From: Mytilinidion resinicola
Taxonomy: Eukaryota > Ascomycota > Dothideomycetes > Mytilinidiales > Mytilinidiaceae
NCBI RefSeq assembly: GCF_010093595.1
Contig: NW_022985440.1
Location: forward strand, 1,202,634-1,266,633
Direction of reading: 5' to 3'
DNA length: 64,000 bases
The notes below the pieces were generated by a model that saw only the letters and a list, made by a program, of their open reading frames with translations, searched no databases and was not told where the DNA came from. Both the position numbers and the translations under genes were made by a program. Of this stretch, positions 21,037 through 31,556 are shown piece by piece. Every line of letters begins with the position of its first letter. The first letter of the stretch is position 1.

Positions 21037-23418
21037 ATGCGGTTCAGGCTACCATCAAGTGTAGCTCCTACACCAACATCGGGAGACACGCAAGATCACC
21101 ACCAGTCCATCAATCCGCCTGCCATATCGCCTCCTCTTGTGACAGTCTCCGAGGGACCTGCTAGCACGCTTGCCTCCCCGCCTCCTGCCCCAGGCTCTCT
21201 GCAAAAAGCTCATCCGATGAACTCCGCTTCGGGAAACACCTCTAACTGCGGCGCCATGCCTACCTCGTCGCCAGCCCCAGAGCCTACTCAATCTGAGGAA
21301 CCGAATCCAAAGAGCACCGTTTCGAAACACCCTTCGACCTCTATCTCCGGGCTCTTCACTCATGAGTTGCCGACGGAGTCAACATCCTCACAGACCTTGC
21401 AGCCTACCGAGTGCGACCAATCGGCTCCACAGACCACTCGTTCTGATCACGCCTCGAAGCTGACCACGACTTCTTCCCGACCGAAGCTCACCCCCGTCTC
21501 TCTGTCGAAGAAGAGCAATGCATATCAGGATGGGAAAGACACGGTTGGCAATGACCTCTCGATTGAGACCTCTTCTGTCAATAGACAGGCAAACAATATC
21601 CGCTATGGTCGCTCTATTCATGCCTCCCTCGCGAGTCAGACATCTGGTTCTCAGGATTCCTACGAGTCGACTCCACAGAGCACATTCTCGGAGGCCTCTA
21701 CCCCCAACACGACTCCTCCTTCATCTATAGAGAGTAGTGCTTCAACTCTAGGGAAGCGCAAAGCTCCTCGAGAACTGGAACTGGAAGAAGAGGATAACAC
21801 ACTTTCCAGGACACTCGGTCACGTGCAGGGCTTTAGATATGGCAAGAAGATGTCAACCCCTTCATCTTCCTTATCTACCGCTAGCGAAGCGGCTCCAAAG
21901 AGCACTATTTTGGAGCCGAATGCCCACATCGCCGCCCCAACTTCCTCTACTGAGATCACTGCGCCGATAGCTAAGAAGCGCAAGACTACCCAAGATTCGA
22001 AATCACAAGGAGAGAAGGATTCGCTCTTCAAGACGCCGATCTGCCTCTCACAGAACACGACACCTACTAATAACGGGCCGAATAAGTCACAGCCCGTATT
22101 TGAGCAGCCCGCATCGTTCACCCAGGCCCCACACCGGCCAAATTCTGGCTCTTTTGCGCAATACTCTAATTGGAGCAAGCGAGCCCCGTTCAGTTCTACA
22201 ACAACTAGCAGTCCGTTTGCTGACCTTGCTCGGGATCAAGGCAAGACAACAGGCAAGGCGGACCAGAAAGAAGAGGTGAAACGAGGCTCCGAGGAGACGA
22301 ATCTCAATCACGAGAAGAAACCAGCCTCGAAGAAGAATAAAGAGGATGAGAAAGAAGCAAAGTGCCAACGTGACGCGCAGAAAGCTGGGGTAAAGTGCGA
22401 TGAGAATGAGCAATACGAGAATGAGCAATACGAGAATGATCTCCGTGAATTCGGTAAGAAGTTTGCTAATCGAGCTCGACGAGAACGGAGAGAGAATCTC
22501 GATGCGGAGCGCGAGAGTGTCGAAGCTCTCGAGAAGGAGCTCCGAGAGCGTCAAGAACCTCAGACTGGAACAAAGAGGAAGGCAGACGATATGGATGAAC
22601 CCGAGCCCGAGTCCTCGGCCCAGTCCCCCAATTCTGATACTGTGAGCAACAAGCGTGTCCGTTTCACCCGCCCGGAGGTCACAGGGGTCAGCCAGCCACC
22701 ATCGACTGCCGAGACGCTGCCTCATCAACCATCGCCAGAACACTTGCGACGAGTGAAGGCCGCGAAGCACGTTCTGAGGGTCCGAGACGATCACTACGCC
22801 GTCTTAGGCTTTCATTACACCCCAATGCTAACCGTTGCACAACTCAACAGCGCCAAGCGACATACACTGCTCCAAACCCATCCCGACAAACTGCCTGCAT
22901 CGCAGACGGCTCTAGCCAAAGAAGCCACCCAAATAGTTAACGCGGCCTTCGAGCTTCTCAGCAACCCCCAGAAGAAGTCCAAGTACGACCGCGAGCGTAG
23001 ACAATTTTCCGCACAGCGCGCAAACTCATTTCCAACTAGCTCTTCTTCTGACTCGGCGAGACCGCAACCAACGCCAACTCCGACAATGCCATCTCGGACT
23101 ACCCCACAGGAACCCTACTGGAGCCCTCCAAAGCCTTATAATTTTGGTGGCTTCGGCGGCTATAACAGCTATGGTGCCGGCCCATCCTATACATGTCCGA
23201 GTCCAGCCACCAACTGGGCTTTTCCTGGTCCCGCTAGGGTTCCACATCCTTCTGGCGGATGGGCGGACTCTGGGATGCACGGTGGGTTTGGGAGCGCTCA
23301 TTCTCAGGGGGGATTCATGAATTCTCACTCTCATGTCGGAGAGCCGAACTCTCGGCGGCCCGTTTGTGTCAATACCAGATTCTATGGCAGACCTCACTTC
23401 CTTGATGAATTATCGTGA
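21037..23418 (+). CDS. J-domain (DnaJ-type) protein with long disordered N-terminus
   Basis: Single exon, 793 aa from the ATG at 21037 (MRFRLPSSVAPTPTSGDTQD). The in-frame open region upstream begins only at a TTG, so 21037 is preferred. Residues 1 to about 560 are low complexity (Ser/Thr/Pro, then Lys/Glu/Arg-rich coiled coil; basic KRK-type clusters suggest a nuclear location). The J domain is at about 580-655: DDHYAVLGFHYTPMLTVAQL, then TLLQTHPDKL with the catalytic HPD, then QIVNAAFELLSNPQKKSKYD. The C-terminal ~140 residues are Gly/Ser/Tyr-rich (FGGFGGYNSYGAG). The likely role is a co-chaperone stimulating an Hsp70; the client is unknown. A small in-frame duplication, ENEQYENEQYEN, lies at about 22400-22440. 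Confidence 0.85.
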   Translation: MRFRLPSSVAPTPTSGDTQDHHQSINPPAISPPLVTVSEGPASTLASPPPAPGSLQKAHPMNSASGNTSNCGAMPTSSPAPEPTQSEEPNPKSTVSKHPSTSISGLFTHELPTESTSSQTLQPTECDQSAPQTTRSDHASKLTTTSSRPKLTPVSLSKKSNAYQDGKDTVGNDLSIETSSVNRQANNIRYGRSIHASLASQTSGSQDSYESTPQSTFSEASTPNTTPPSSIESSASTLGKRKAPRELELEEEDNTLSRTLGHVQGFRYGKKMSTPSSSLSTASEAAPKSTILEPNAHIAAPTSSTEITAPIAKKRKTTQDSKSQGEKDSLFKTPICLSQNTTPTNNGPNKSQPVFEQPASFTQAPHRPNSGSFAQYSNWSKRAPFSSTTTSSPFADLARDQGKTTGKADQKEEVKRGSEETNLNHEKKPASKKNKEDEKEAKCQRDAQKAGVKCDENEQYENEQYENDLREFGKKFANRARRERRENLDAERESVEALEKELRERQEPQTGTKRKADDMDEPEPESSAQSPNSDTVSNKRVRFTRPEVTGVSQPPSTAETLPHQPSPEHLRRVKAAKHVLRVRDDHYAVLGFHYTPMLTVAQLNSAKRHTLLQTHPDKLPASQTALAKEATQIVNAAFELLSNPQKKSKYDRERRQFSAQRANSFPTSSSSDSARPQPTPTPTMPSRTTPQEPYWSPPKPYNFGGFGGYNSYGAGPSYTCPSPATNWAFPGPARVPHPSGGWADSGMHGGFGSAHSQGGFMNSHSHVGEPNSRRPVCVNTRFYGRPHFLDELS

Positions 23419-24365
23419 TGGCTAAAATTGGGAGGACTCTTTGGAAACTGCTGTATATATATATATGTAGACGGCAATGAAAAAATTAGAAACTCATGGG
23501 AAGGCTTTCGTATCACGTTGAGAGAACCTACACTTACTGAATGCCCGTCGAGTGCATCAAGATGACAATAGCCTGTCTAAACTCTGGTGTAGTAGATACA
23601 TGTTACAGTACCAGGTCATAAGTCTGGGTACATAGAATTATCACTGCTTAGCTCAAATCTGGCTCACTCGACACCACTGTGAGAAGCGGCTCAGCTAGTA
23701 AGCAGCCAGTTAGTCAAGAGGCAGTCTAACTTGCATCACTTCACACTTGACATTGGGTCTAGGTTGTTTGAAATTCCATGGGGTACCCCAAGTAGTGGTA
23801 AACGCGTGTGCACAGACTTATGACCCGTCACTGTATAGTCACGTGAAGAGCACGTGAAGAGCACGATTACCCAAGATAGTCTCAGGAATTACGTACTTTT
23901 CCGGAATATTCAACACGTTAGTATGAGAGGTCATGAGAAGCTTTAAGCCAAGATACAGAGGTATCAGAGAATATTGTATAACGGTAATAGTCACGAATGG
24001 TCGTCTTGAGCTTGTAGATTTGAACTGAGTAAGCTTGCCAGTGTAAAGCATGTCTATGGGCATCACTTCGAATTCGGCAACGACTTAGAAGACATAAGCG
24101 CGAGCCATACTGATTTCTGAGTCTTACGTATAATTGTGTAAAGCTTGCGCGTGATTAAAAGGCTAATATCCCACCAAAATGCCAACAACTTAAGGAGCCT
24201 TCGCTACCTAGGTATCGCAGCGGCTCAGTTCCAGCCTTGATATCAATCAATCACCTGAGTAGGAGCTTACGCCATCCTTCACATACCTACATCCCTGAGC
24301 TCTACCCCTGCATTCATTCCGATCCTCAAAAGAGAGTCGATGTCAGCTCCACTCATCTTCCACCT
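23419..24365. other. Intergenic region containing a MITE
   Basis: 3' flank of the J-domain gene. Contains an AT dinucleotide run at about 23456-23466 and the MITE copy listed at 23606-23833. The direct repeat CACGTGAAGAG CACGTGAAGAG sits just after it (about 23841-23862). Confidence 0.55.
23606..23833. mobile_element. Mariner-like MITE, copy A (228 bp)
   Basis: The left end CAGTACCAGGTCATAAGTCT and the right end, whose complement is CAGTGACGGGTCATAAGTCT, are near-perfect inverted repeats. Both are flanked by TA (23604-23605 and 23834-23835), the target duplication of Tc1/mariner elements, which also often begin CAGT. There is no internal coding capacity. Two other copies in the window align along most of the length, sharing 'gctcactcgacaccactgtga' and 'ttgaaattccatgg' blocks. 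Confidence 0.75.
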
Positions 24366-25578
24366 CTATTCATCCTCTGCCTCGACCGCCGCTTCATCGT
24401 CCGCTTCACCCTCGGCCTCGATTTCTGCTTCATTCGCCACTTCGACAGGTGCTTCCCTCTCCGACTCCATCTCCCCTTCGACCTCCTCTTGGAAGTATGC
24501 AGCTTCCATGCCACGAAGCGCCTCGAATTCCTTCGCTAACTTCTCCAAGACATTCCCGTCCACTTCACTCCATCTGGGGTAGTCTTCCCTGTATTCCTCA
24601 GGCCATTCGATGTCACGTTCGGAATCTGTGAAATTCCATTTGACTTTCTCAACGGTGTTGGGGATCGAGGCAATCAGAGTTCGCATCATCTCGCGCATCT
24701 TCACAGGGGCCTTGCCCTTTCCCTGAAAGAAGGTCAAAAGCGCCGGCGGAAGACTGGAGGTATAGGTAATCGAAACGCAGATGTGCTTCAACTCATGCAT
24801 TGCGTAGAGGCCTCGGAATGAGAAGCGCGAGAGTTTCTTGTGAACTCGCGGCACATGGTGTACAACTTCCTCGTAACTCCCTGGCCAATTGGTAAGATCG
24901 ATCTTCAGATTCAGCTTGCGAATCGAAGTGAGGTCCCATCCGTATCGAATCGTCTGTCCAATACTGTACAGATAAGGGCGGGGGTAGTTTAGGTTGGGGG
25001 GAGGGGGGGTGGTGGGCGAACTAAGAAACTAAGAAGTCATGGACCATGAAAGCGCCTTCCATGCCTCCATTCACTGCGTCACTTGGAAGGGGAATCTTAT
25101 CTCCGTTCAGGCCGTATATGGTGTCTTTCACCTCATTGCACACTTGCTTGCAGGACTGAACGATTGCATGGCCCTGTTTGAGCCGAAACCCGCTATGGTC
25201 GTACACTACCCGTTCGCCACAGGCAGCCTGAATGATGATCGGTGAATCGAACTTTGAGACCGCACCATTGAGTGGGTTGAAGATGTGGCCGTAGACCATA
25301 TCACGAAGCTCCCTGGGGAGATCGAGAAACCGAAATGGTCCCGTCGGTGCCCAAGGCTCGTCAGGAACTGTTTTGTTGGCTTTTCTACGTCTACGCTTTA
25401 TAGGGGCCAACTTGGGCTGCTTCGCTCTGGGGGCATTTGGGTAAGCATTTTCGCCTCGTTTGCGCTTGCTATAACTACTTGTTAGCGGAAACCTTCGAAC
25501 ACAAGATAGCGGCAAAGACTCTTACTTGGTGGGACCGGGCTGGTCAGGCTGGGCCTCTCTACCGGACCGCAGTTGCAT
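24366..25578 (-). CDS. F-box-like 'RDMVYGH' protein, paralogue of the divergent neighbour
   Basis: Best model is three exons: 25526-25578 (MQLRSGREAQPDQPGPT), 25030-25474 and 24366-24953, 361 aa. Intron 1 (gtaaga..gtag) is solid. Intron 2 (gtttct..ggacag) is less certain; another boundary nearby could apply. A basic Lys/Arg-rich N-terminus is followed by GPFRFLDLPRELRDMVYGHI, the fungal F-box-like signature, and by IVQSCKQVCNEVKDTIYG. Exon 3 has GWDLTSIRKLNLKIDL and MREMMRTLIASIPNTVEKVK and ends in an acidic Glu/Ala-rich tail (EVEGEMESEREAPVEVANEA..). The tail frame on the plus strand is also open, but is the shadow of this gene. Confidence 0.7.
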
Positions 25579-25955
25579 GATTTTCAATTCAGGCTTGACT
25601 GCAGGAGACTGGATTGTAGATGAGTACTTTTGGTAGGTAAAGCTTGTAGTGTTGGTGGATGGTGGTGGATGGGGTAAAAGTTGGTTGGGTTGCTGGGAAA
25701 GGATTCGAGTGGAAGGCTTTATACCGGAGCCAACAGAAACCTGGTGAATGGGCCGGGGGATATTAGCTGAGTGTAACAGATTTGTCATACAGTAGTTACA
25801 GCAAGTGAATAAAAACTTACCACTCGGCGCCTATATATGCAAGGCTTCGTGTTTTGTTTCTCCGTAACTCTTCGTCCATCCCCCTCCACAACACCACTTT
25901 CAGTACCACACCATCTACTAAAACGTAGCTCTTGAGTGCCGTACACGTCACCGCC
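25579..25955. promoter_or_regulatory. Shared promoter of two head-to-head F-box-like paralogues
   Basis: 377 bp separate the start codons at 25578 (minus) and 25956 (plus). Because the two genes are paralogues, this probably arose by an inverted duplication and may drive both genes. Confidence 0.5.
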
Positions 25956-27385
25956 ATGGCGAAGACACGTCATCCTGCTGTTCAACCCATAGCTGCCCGT
26001 CGACTCAATGTTCAGAAAATGGTCCGAAGCGCTGCTCAACCGGCAGACCACACGAACGTCGTTTCCGATGCTTCTGTCGTCCCGTCTGCACAGCCTCGGC
26101 GTAATCCTCCACGAAGTTCGAGAATGTCTACCTTGACCAACTACGCAGTTGACCAGCGAACTCCACACAAGTAAGTACTGATCTTATAGAGTCATTATTG
26201 TTCCTATAGCCGATCACCACCAGCTTCCCACTCTGGAACCAGACGTAAGTGCTATTATTTGATACTAGTAAACGCAAGAAGAACAACGGCGACAAGGACG
26301 ATGGAGAATTTCCAAAGGGAAAGAAGAATTTGGAGCCAAAGAAATCGGCAACGAAGCCAAAGCAAACGAAGAAAGCACCTACGACAAAGCTAAAATCCAA
26401 GAAGATGATGACGAATAAAAGATCGAAGAAGCAAATCGTAGGACTGAAGGCCGATGCTCCAAAGCCATTCTCGCGATCCGGGCCATTTCGATTCCTTGAC
26501 CTCCCGCGGGAGGTTCGGGACATGGTCTACCATCATGTCGTCTTGCCCCCGGTATCTGAATACCTAGGCGCCAGACCGAAGATGCATTCTTACATCCGAA
26601 CAGAACTTGACTATCCGCCCCTTCGTGTCTCATCGAATCGTACCGCCATTCTCCAGACATCAAAACAAGTGTGCGAAGAAAGCAAGAAAGTTCTATATGA
26701 AGAACCTATCTACCAAGTCGACCTAACCCTGAAACACTGGTGTTTCGATGTTTTCGAGCCGGAGATATACAATGATGATCCGACTGTACTCAGCGGGGGA
26801 GAGAAGTACCACGAGCAGTGGGCTGACGATCGCAACGACACGTGGTTACTTGATGGTATGGCCGGAATCCCTGAGTGGAACCTTAGCGCGATCCGGAAAC
26901 TCCACATTACCATTAACCTGTGCAGGTACACACATGCGAAAGACGAGGAATTCGGCTATGCGCCATACCGCATCTTGGAAAAGATATCCGTCCGCGCGCT
27001 GCACGGCATGAAGAACCTGCGGAACTTGCGTATTTCCATCATCCATGGATGGCTTCCCCCAGAGCTCCAAGGCTTCTTCCAAGGGATAACATATGCGCCG
27101 CTCAAAATGAGAGAGCTCATGCGCAAGTTGATCGGCTCGATCCCAAAGACTGTTAAGACAGTTCGTTGGGGACTGACCGAGGAAGAGATTAGGAAGGAGT
27201 ATCCGAACCCTCCACGAGCCCATCGTCACACAGCACCCCCTTCTTCTATGACTTTTGGCCTTATAAATTCTGGCCTTAAGCACACGCAACACGTGCGTGC
27301 GGAAGTTCTGAAACCATTGGTGAAAGAGTTCGAAGTCCTGCGGGGGATGGACGCAGAGTATTACTCTACTCCCCTTGAATCTTAG
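25956..27385 (+). CDS. F-box-like 'RDMVYHH' protein
   Basis: Two exons, 25956-26170 and 26269-27385 (intron gtaagt..ctag, 98 nt), give 443 aa. The N-terminal ~120 residues are basic and disordered. GPFRFLDLPREVRDMVYHHV then marks the F-box-like region and ILQTSKQVCEESKKVLYEEP the usual second helix pair. The C-terminal half keeps the family's EWNLSAIRKLHITINL, HGMKNLRNLRISIIHGW and MRELMRKLIGSIPKTVKTVR, colinear with the divergent minus-strand gene but with about 80 more residues in the middle. These proteins are numerous and variable in Pezizomycotina; substrates are unknown. Confidence 0.8.
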
Positions 27386-27896
27386 GAATCGGACCGGGAG
27401 AGCACGACTGATGGCCAGCGTGGAATCCTATATGGCACTAATTGGGATTATCTTAGGGTAAACTGGAACGACAAAGAATGCGGCTTGGGATGGACCCTAA
27501 TCTTGTACGTGCACAAATATGTACACTTGCTTTCCATACAGTGGTTTGAAGCCGAGAATGAGGTATCAATGCGAGGGGCGGTGTTTGCAAACTAGGCTTA
27601 TGTAATAATACAACTTTTTGTGACCATTTTTCTAGCGCTGTGTAGGTTTTCTCACATGAAGCGAGCGCTCCGAAGATGGATAGAGCTTCGGAGCACTTTT
27701 TGGGTGAAAGAGCTGATGATCTGTTGAAGAAAAGTTCCGCGAGGTGTAGATTGGGTAGTCGATGTACAATGACGCGGTATTCTACCACTTTGAAGCGCCT
27801 TTTGGATTGTTTCGTGTGATGTGAGCGTGTTTGTAGGTAGAGATTTGGAGGACTTCACGGGGGGGCGGGCCATTCGTACTGTAGCACGAGAGAGTC
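27386..27896. other. Convergent intergenic region
   Basis: 3' flanks of the F-box-like gene (plus) and the SUKH gene (minus). No gene seen. Confidence 0.5.
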
Positions 27897-29568
27897 CTAG
27901 TCTACCGAATATTCGCCCTCGCCTTCTTTTTCATCATCTTCCGAACTGTCCTCATCTTTTGCCGCGTCGCCCTCGTCTTCCTCTTCTCCCGTTTCGTCGT
28001 ATCCTTCGTTTTGGTCATCGTGCTTTCGCTTCGTTCCACGCTTATCACTTTCCTCCTTCTCCACCTCATCATCTGCCCTTTGGTCGACAGCGTACCTGAC
28101 CGCTTCTTCCAGATAGCCTCTAAACTCCCTAAAAATGTCCATGAGTATCCTATCGCACGATAATAGACTGCGCTGACACTCACCTATACGGCTGCGGTTC
28201 CGGGTTCCAATGATAGGCCTTCATAACCAGCCATTTCATGTTTCTCATTTCCTCCAGCCCGCCATATAGGTCGTTAGCCACTCTCTCGTACAGCCTCTGA
28301 TGATCCTCGGAGGCGTTCTCGTACGCTTCTTCAAAAAGCTCAAGCGCAGCCTTAAGACATTCCGGGTGTACCATCCATATATTCCCCTCATCACCGCCAG
28401 CACTGACGGAAAAGGCCCGCGGTTCAGGTATTTGTATCGGGTCCATGTCTTCCGAATTTGTGTTGTGATCATTCGGGAGAAGTTCAGGCTCCAGGTCCGC
28501 TATAAAGCCGTCATCCCACTCCACCGCAGAAGTGCCGTAGAATTCGCCGCAGGTATCATCTGGAACATCAACATAGAAACCATTGGAAGCTCGCAGAAAC
28601 GATTTGTAGTCTTCAGGAAGTTTGAAAGGCTCGTCTTTTGACCAGTTTTCTTCGTTTTCGCCTAGTTTCGTTTCCAGGGCCGTGATCTCTTCATCCGTCG
28701 CTGGATCCTTCAAGAAAGTCTTTGGCAGGGAATGCCCAATGATGTTCATATGCGATCCAGCTTCCGGGTTCGCTTTCCTTGCTGCGATATAGCTCTCATC
28801 CATGAGTTTCAGTAAATCTGGTATCGTCATATCGGCATACGGACGAGCTGGACCTTTGTTCAATCGTTCTTTGATCAACTCTACCCCTTGAGTAACGTAC
28901 TCTGCAACTGCACTCTCATCAACTCCAAGCTTTTTACCCACGACTTTAGTGTCGAGTATGCCCCAAATTCTTCGGCTCTCTAAAATCTGATGTCTACTCC
29001 TTCTCAACTTCTCCATCTCGGATCTATTCTTGCTCTCTTTCTTCTCATCCAACATCCGAAACTTCTTCACAACTTGCTCTTTAACAACCTTCTCCGCTGC
29101 CTCCTTTTCACCGAGCCGTAACGCTACCTCCACGGCAGCCCCGTCATTTCGCAGCATGCCATCCTCAACAGCCTCAGTCGCATATTCCAGATCTGCTTTC
29201 ACGAAATTCGGATACGCACTTCGCAGCCGCTGAGGCCATCCTGTCTGCTTTCCAAAACCGTTCAGTCTCCTTTCTTTAATCTCATCGTCTTCAAACCAAT
29301 TTTTTCGGTCCTCCGAATGGCTCTCTCCTAGGACTTCGGGGAAGTTATTCGAGCTCGCCCATGCAAGATACATCCACTCTCGTACTTCGAATTTCAGGCT
29401 GTTCTCGTAGAGAAACGATACTAGTTGATTCGCCTCGCCGATGTAGCCTAGTATCATGAGATCTGCGATGGTTGGTAAGACGTGACTGGCTATGTTGGTG
29501 GAATCCCGCTCTGAGAGTATCTTGATGTGCGACCATGGTATCAACGGTAGCGAACGCACAGAAGCCAT
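27897..29568 (-). CDS. SUKH superfamily (SMI1/KNR4) protein with acidic C-terminal tail
   Basis: Two exons, 28184-29568 and 27897-28149 (intron gtgagt..gatag, 34 nt, very short), give 545 aa. The N-terminal ~230 residues are a helical region (IADLMILGYIGEANQLVSFL; EREWMYLAW-like). The SMI1/KNR4 domain is at about 245-430: a helix ITALETKLGENEENW, then LPEDYKSFLRASNGFYVDVP, the classic SUKH core, GDEGNIWMVHPE and a helix ALELFEEAYENAS. The last ~80 residues are highly acidic (EEEDEGDAAKDEDSSEDDEK). In yeast Knr4 links cell-wall stress to signalling; in bacteria SUKH proteins are immunity factors against nuclease toxins. The role in this gene is unknown. If the 34-nt intron is not spliced, the protein ends at 28180 after YHWNPEPQPYR. 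Confidence 0.85.
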
Positions 29569-30248
29569 TTTGAATCCGAATGGTCTCTGAGTAGTTTGAA
29601 AAGAAGGGGTGAGTACTGAAGATCCTGAGATGTGGGAGCGAGGTAAGAAATGCGGACATGATTGCTCTTATGTGGAGAGCTTCGTCTCAGGCCCCCAACG
29701 CTAGGTATCCAGGCTACCGTGAGCGCTATCCTTGGGAAAAGAATGATCTAACTATATGGCGTTAGAGGACCTGCGACGGGTTGACCTGTACACATCCATT
29801 GGTTTTCCGGTCATCACGTTTGGTCTCGATTTCACTAGCGTACTATACTAGAAACTACATCTTTTACGAATGAGGCATAGGAAAATAAAAAGACAAGGAC
29901 TATTTCACGAAACTCGCACTTTTGAAGTCGTTAGTCGTGACAATGCATGGGAGGTGCAAATACGATGTTCTATTAAGGTTTTCGAGAGGAACCCACAGCC
30001 GAATCATATTCGTCCCTATTGGCAAGAATATGCGGAGGAGCTATTCGGCAGCGTATCCACCATGCCACGTTCCATGCTTTGTAATAGATATATCTTCGCA
30101 TTAACGTCAACGGAACAACGGCTCTACTCACAATTACTCCGACTTTCATATTGCCCCGGAGTAGAATAGAACATAAACACCAGATGCCTCATCCAAAATA
30201 AGTATCGCATTCCCTTATTCTCGACTTAGTCCATCCAAATCCATCAAA
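29569..30248. other. Divergent intergenic region
   Basis: 680 bp between the SUKH gene and the oxidoreductase-type gene. A 99-codon plus-strand frame at 29870-30169 has no recognisable features and is not annotated as a gene. Confidence 0.45.
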
Positions 30249-31407
30249 ATGCCCAACTCCCAATCAGTCTTCCTAATCGGCCCCGGCTTCGTCGGCTGGA
30301 ACGTCCTCGACCTCCTCCTCGCCGAAGGCTACCCCATCTCCGCCCTCGTCCGGCGCCCAGCACACGCAGCGCAAATCGCAAAATCTGGCGTCACCCCCAT
30401 CATCGGCGACCTCGACGACCACGCCCTGATCAGCGCCCACACCGCAAGCCACGACATCACGATCCACACCGCGACGGCCGACCACGTGCCCTCGGTCGCG
30501 GCCGTCATCGCCGGCATCCAGCAGCGCAAGCGCGAGGGCAAGAAAACCATCTTCATCCACACGAGCGGCACCGGCGTGCTGGACGACGGCGCGTGGGGCG
30601 CGTTCAAAGGCGATAAGATCTACTACGACAACGAGCCCGCGGCCATCGACGCGCTGCCGGACACCGCGGCGCACCGGGACGTGGATCTGACGATTGTGAG
30701 GGCGAGCAAGGAGATTGGCGAGGCGGCGAAGATGGTTATTATGATCCCGCCCGAGATCTATGGGTTCAATCCCGCGCATCGGCGGCTGACGGTCCAGCTG
30801 CCTATGATCGCGCGGTTGGCGCTGAAGCGGGGGTGGGTCGGGCATGTGGGGAAGGGGTTGGCGGTGGAGTCGCAGGTGCATGTGCTGGACCTCGCGAGGG
30901 CGTATGTGGTGCTCTTGCATCATATGGAGAGGACGCCGAGCGAGGAGTTTTTGGCGAATCCGTACTTTTTCTGTGAGAATGGGAGAGAGTTTAGCTGGAA
31001 GGAGGTTGCGGAGCATATTGGAGAGGCGCTGTATGAGAAGGGCTTGATTAAGGATAAGACGCCTAGGACTTTTGGGGAGGAGGATTATGGGGAGCTGTGG
31101 GTATGTTTTGTCCTCTTCTGAATGTGACCCGGGCGTGAGGAGTTTCTGACAAATGTAGGGAGAGGCTACCGGGAATGTTTTTGGCTTGAACTCCCGGAGT
31201 CGGGCGGTGAGGTTGAGGGAATTGGGATGGGAGCCCAGGGAGAAGAGTATCTGGGAAAGCTTCAAAGACGATGAGTTACCAGAAATACTCAAAGGAGAAG
31301 GGTAAGTGAATACTTGAAACTAAGAACGATTTGAAGTGTTCTAATCTTCATTTCGCAGGCTTGACGGGTTTGCATGGAAATACTCCGCATCTCAAAGCAC
31401 CGAATGA
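30249..31407 (+). CDS. NAD(P)-binding Rossmann-fold protein (extended SDR/epimerase-like)
   Basis: Three exons, 30249-31100, 31159-31301 and 31359-31407, give 347 aa. The N-terminus MPNSQSVFLIGPGFVGWNVL contains GxGxxG, the dinucleotide-binding loop, after a hydrophobic strand. ALVRRPAHAAQI follows (Arg pair consistent with NADP preference) and IIGDLDDHALI is the usual adenine-contact segment. IFIHTSGTGVLDD corresponds to the active-site Ser/Thr strand. A clear YxxxK motif is not in the expected place (KIYYDNEPAAID instead), so it may be an atypical, possibly regulatory NmrA-like or non-catalytic member. The substrate is unknown. Its 3' end faces the end of a second SDR-type gene, 149 bp away. 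Confidence 0.8.
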
Positions 31408-31556
31408 TGCACCACAAGAAAAAACTAATTTTTCAAAGAATGCAATTAGGCTTCCAAATCTGCTTTCCAAATTCGCGATTCATAATTCTAGAGTGCGAAA
31501 GATGCAATAAAGATGCAATAGTAAGCCGACTCAGCTAGAAATCCTATAGATGGACT

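Noticed and set aside
24237..24582. Plus-strand frames over the F-box-like gene's acidic tail
   Set aside because: Antisense to a Glu/Ala-rich coding tail; no independent evidence.
29870..30169. 99-codon plus-strand frame upstream of the NAD(P)-binding gene
   Set aside because: No domain, no signal peptide, no splice support; position fits a promoter/5' UTR.
30273..31292. 339-codon minus-strand frame
   Set aside because: Exactly antisense to the spliced NAD(P)-binding gene, whose Rossmann motif and splice sites are clear; composition is Arg/Asp-rich as expected of an antisense shadow in GC-rich sequence.
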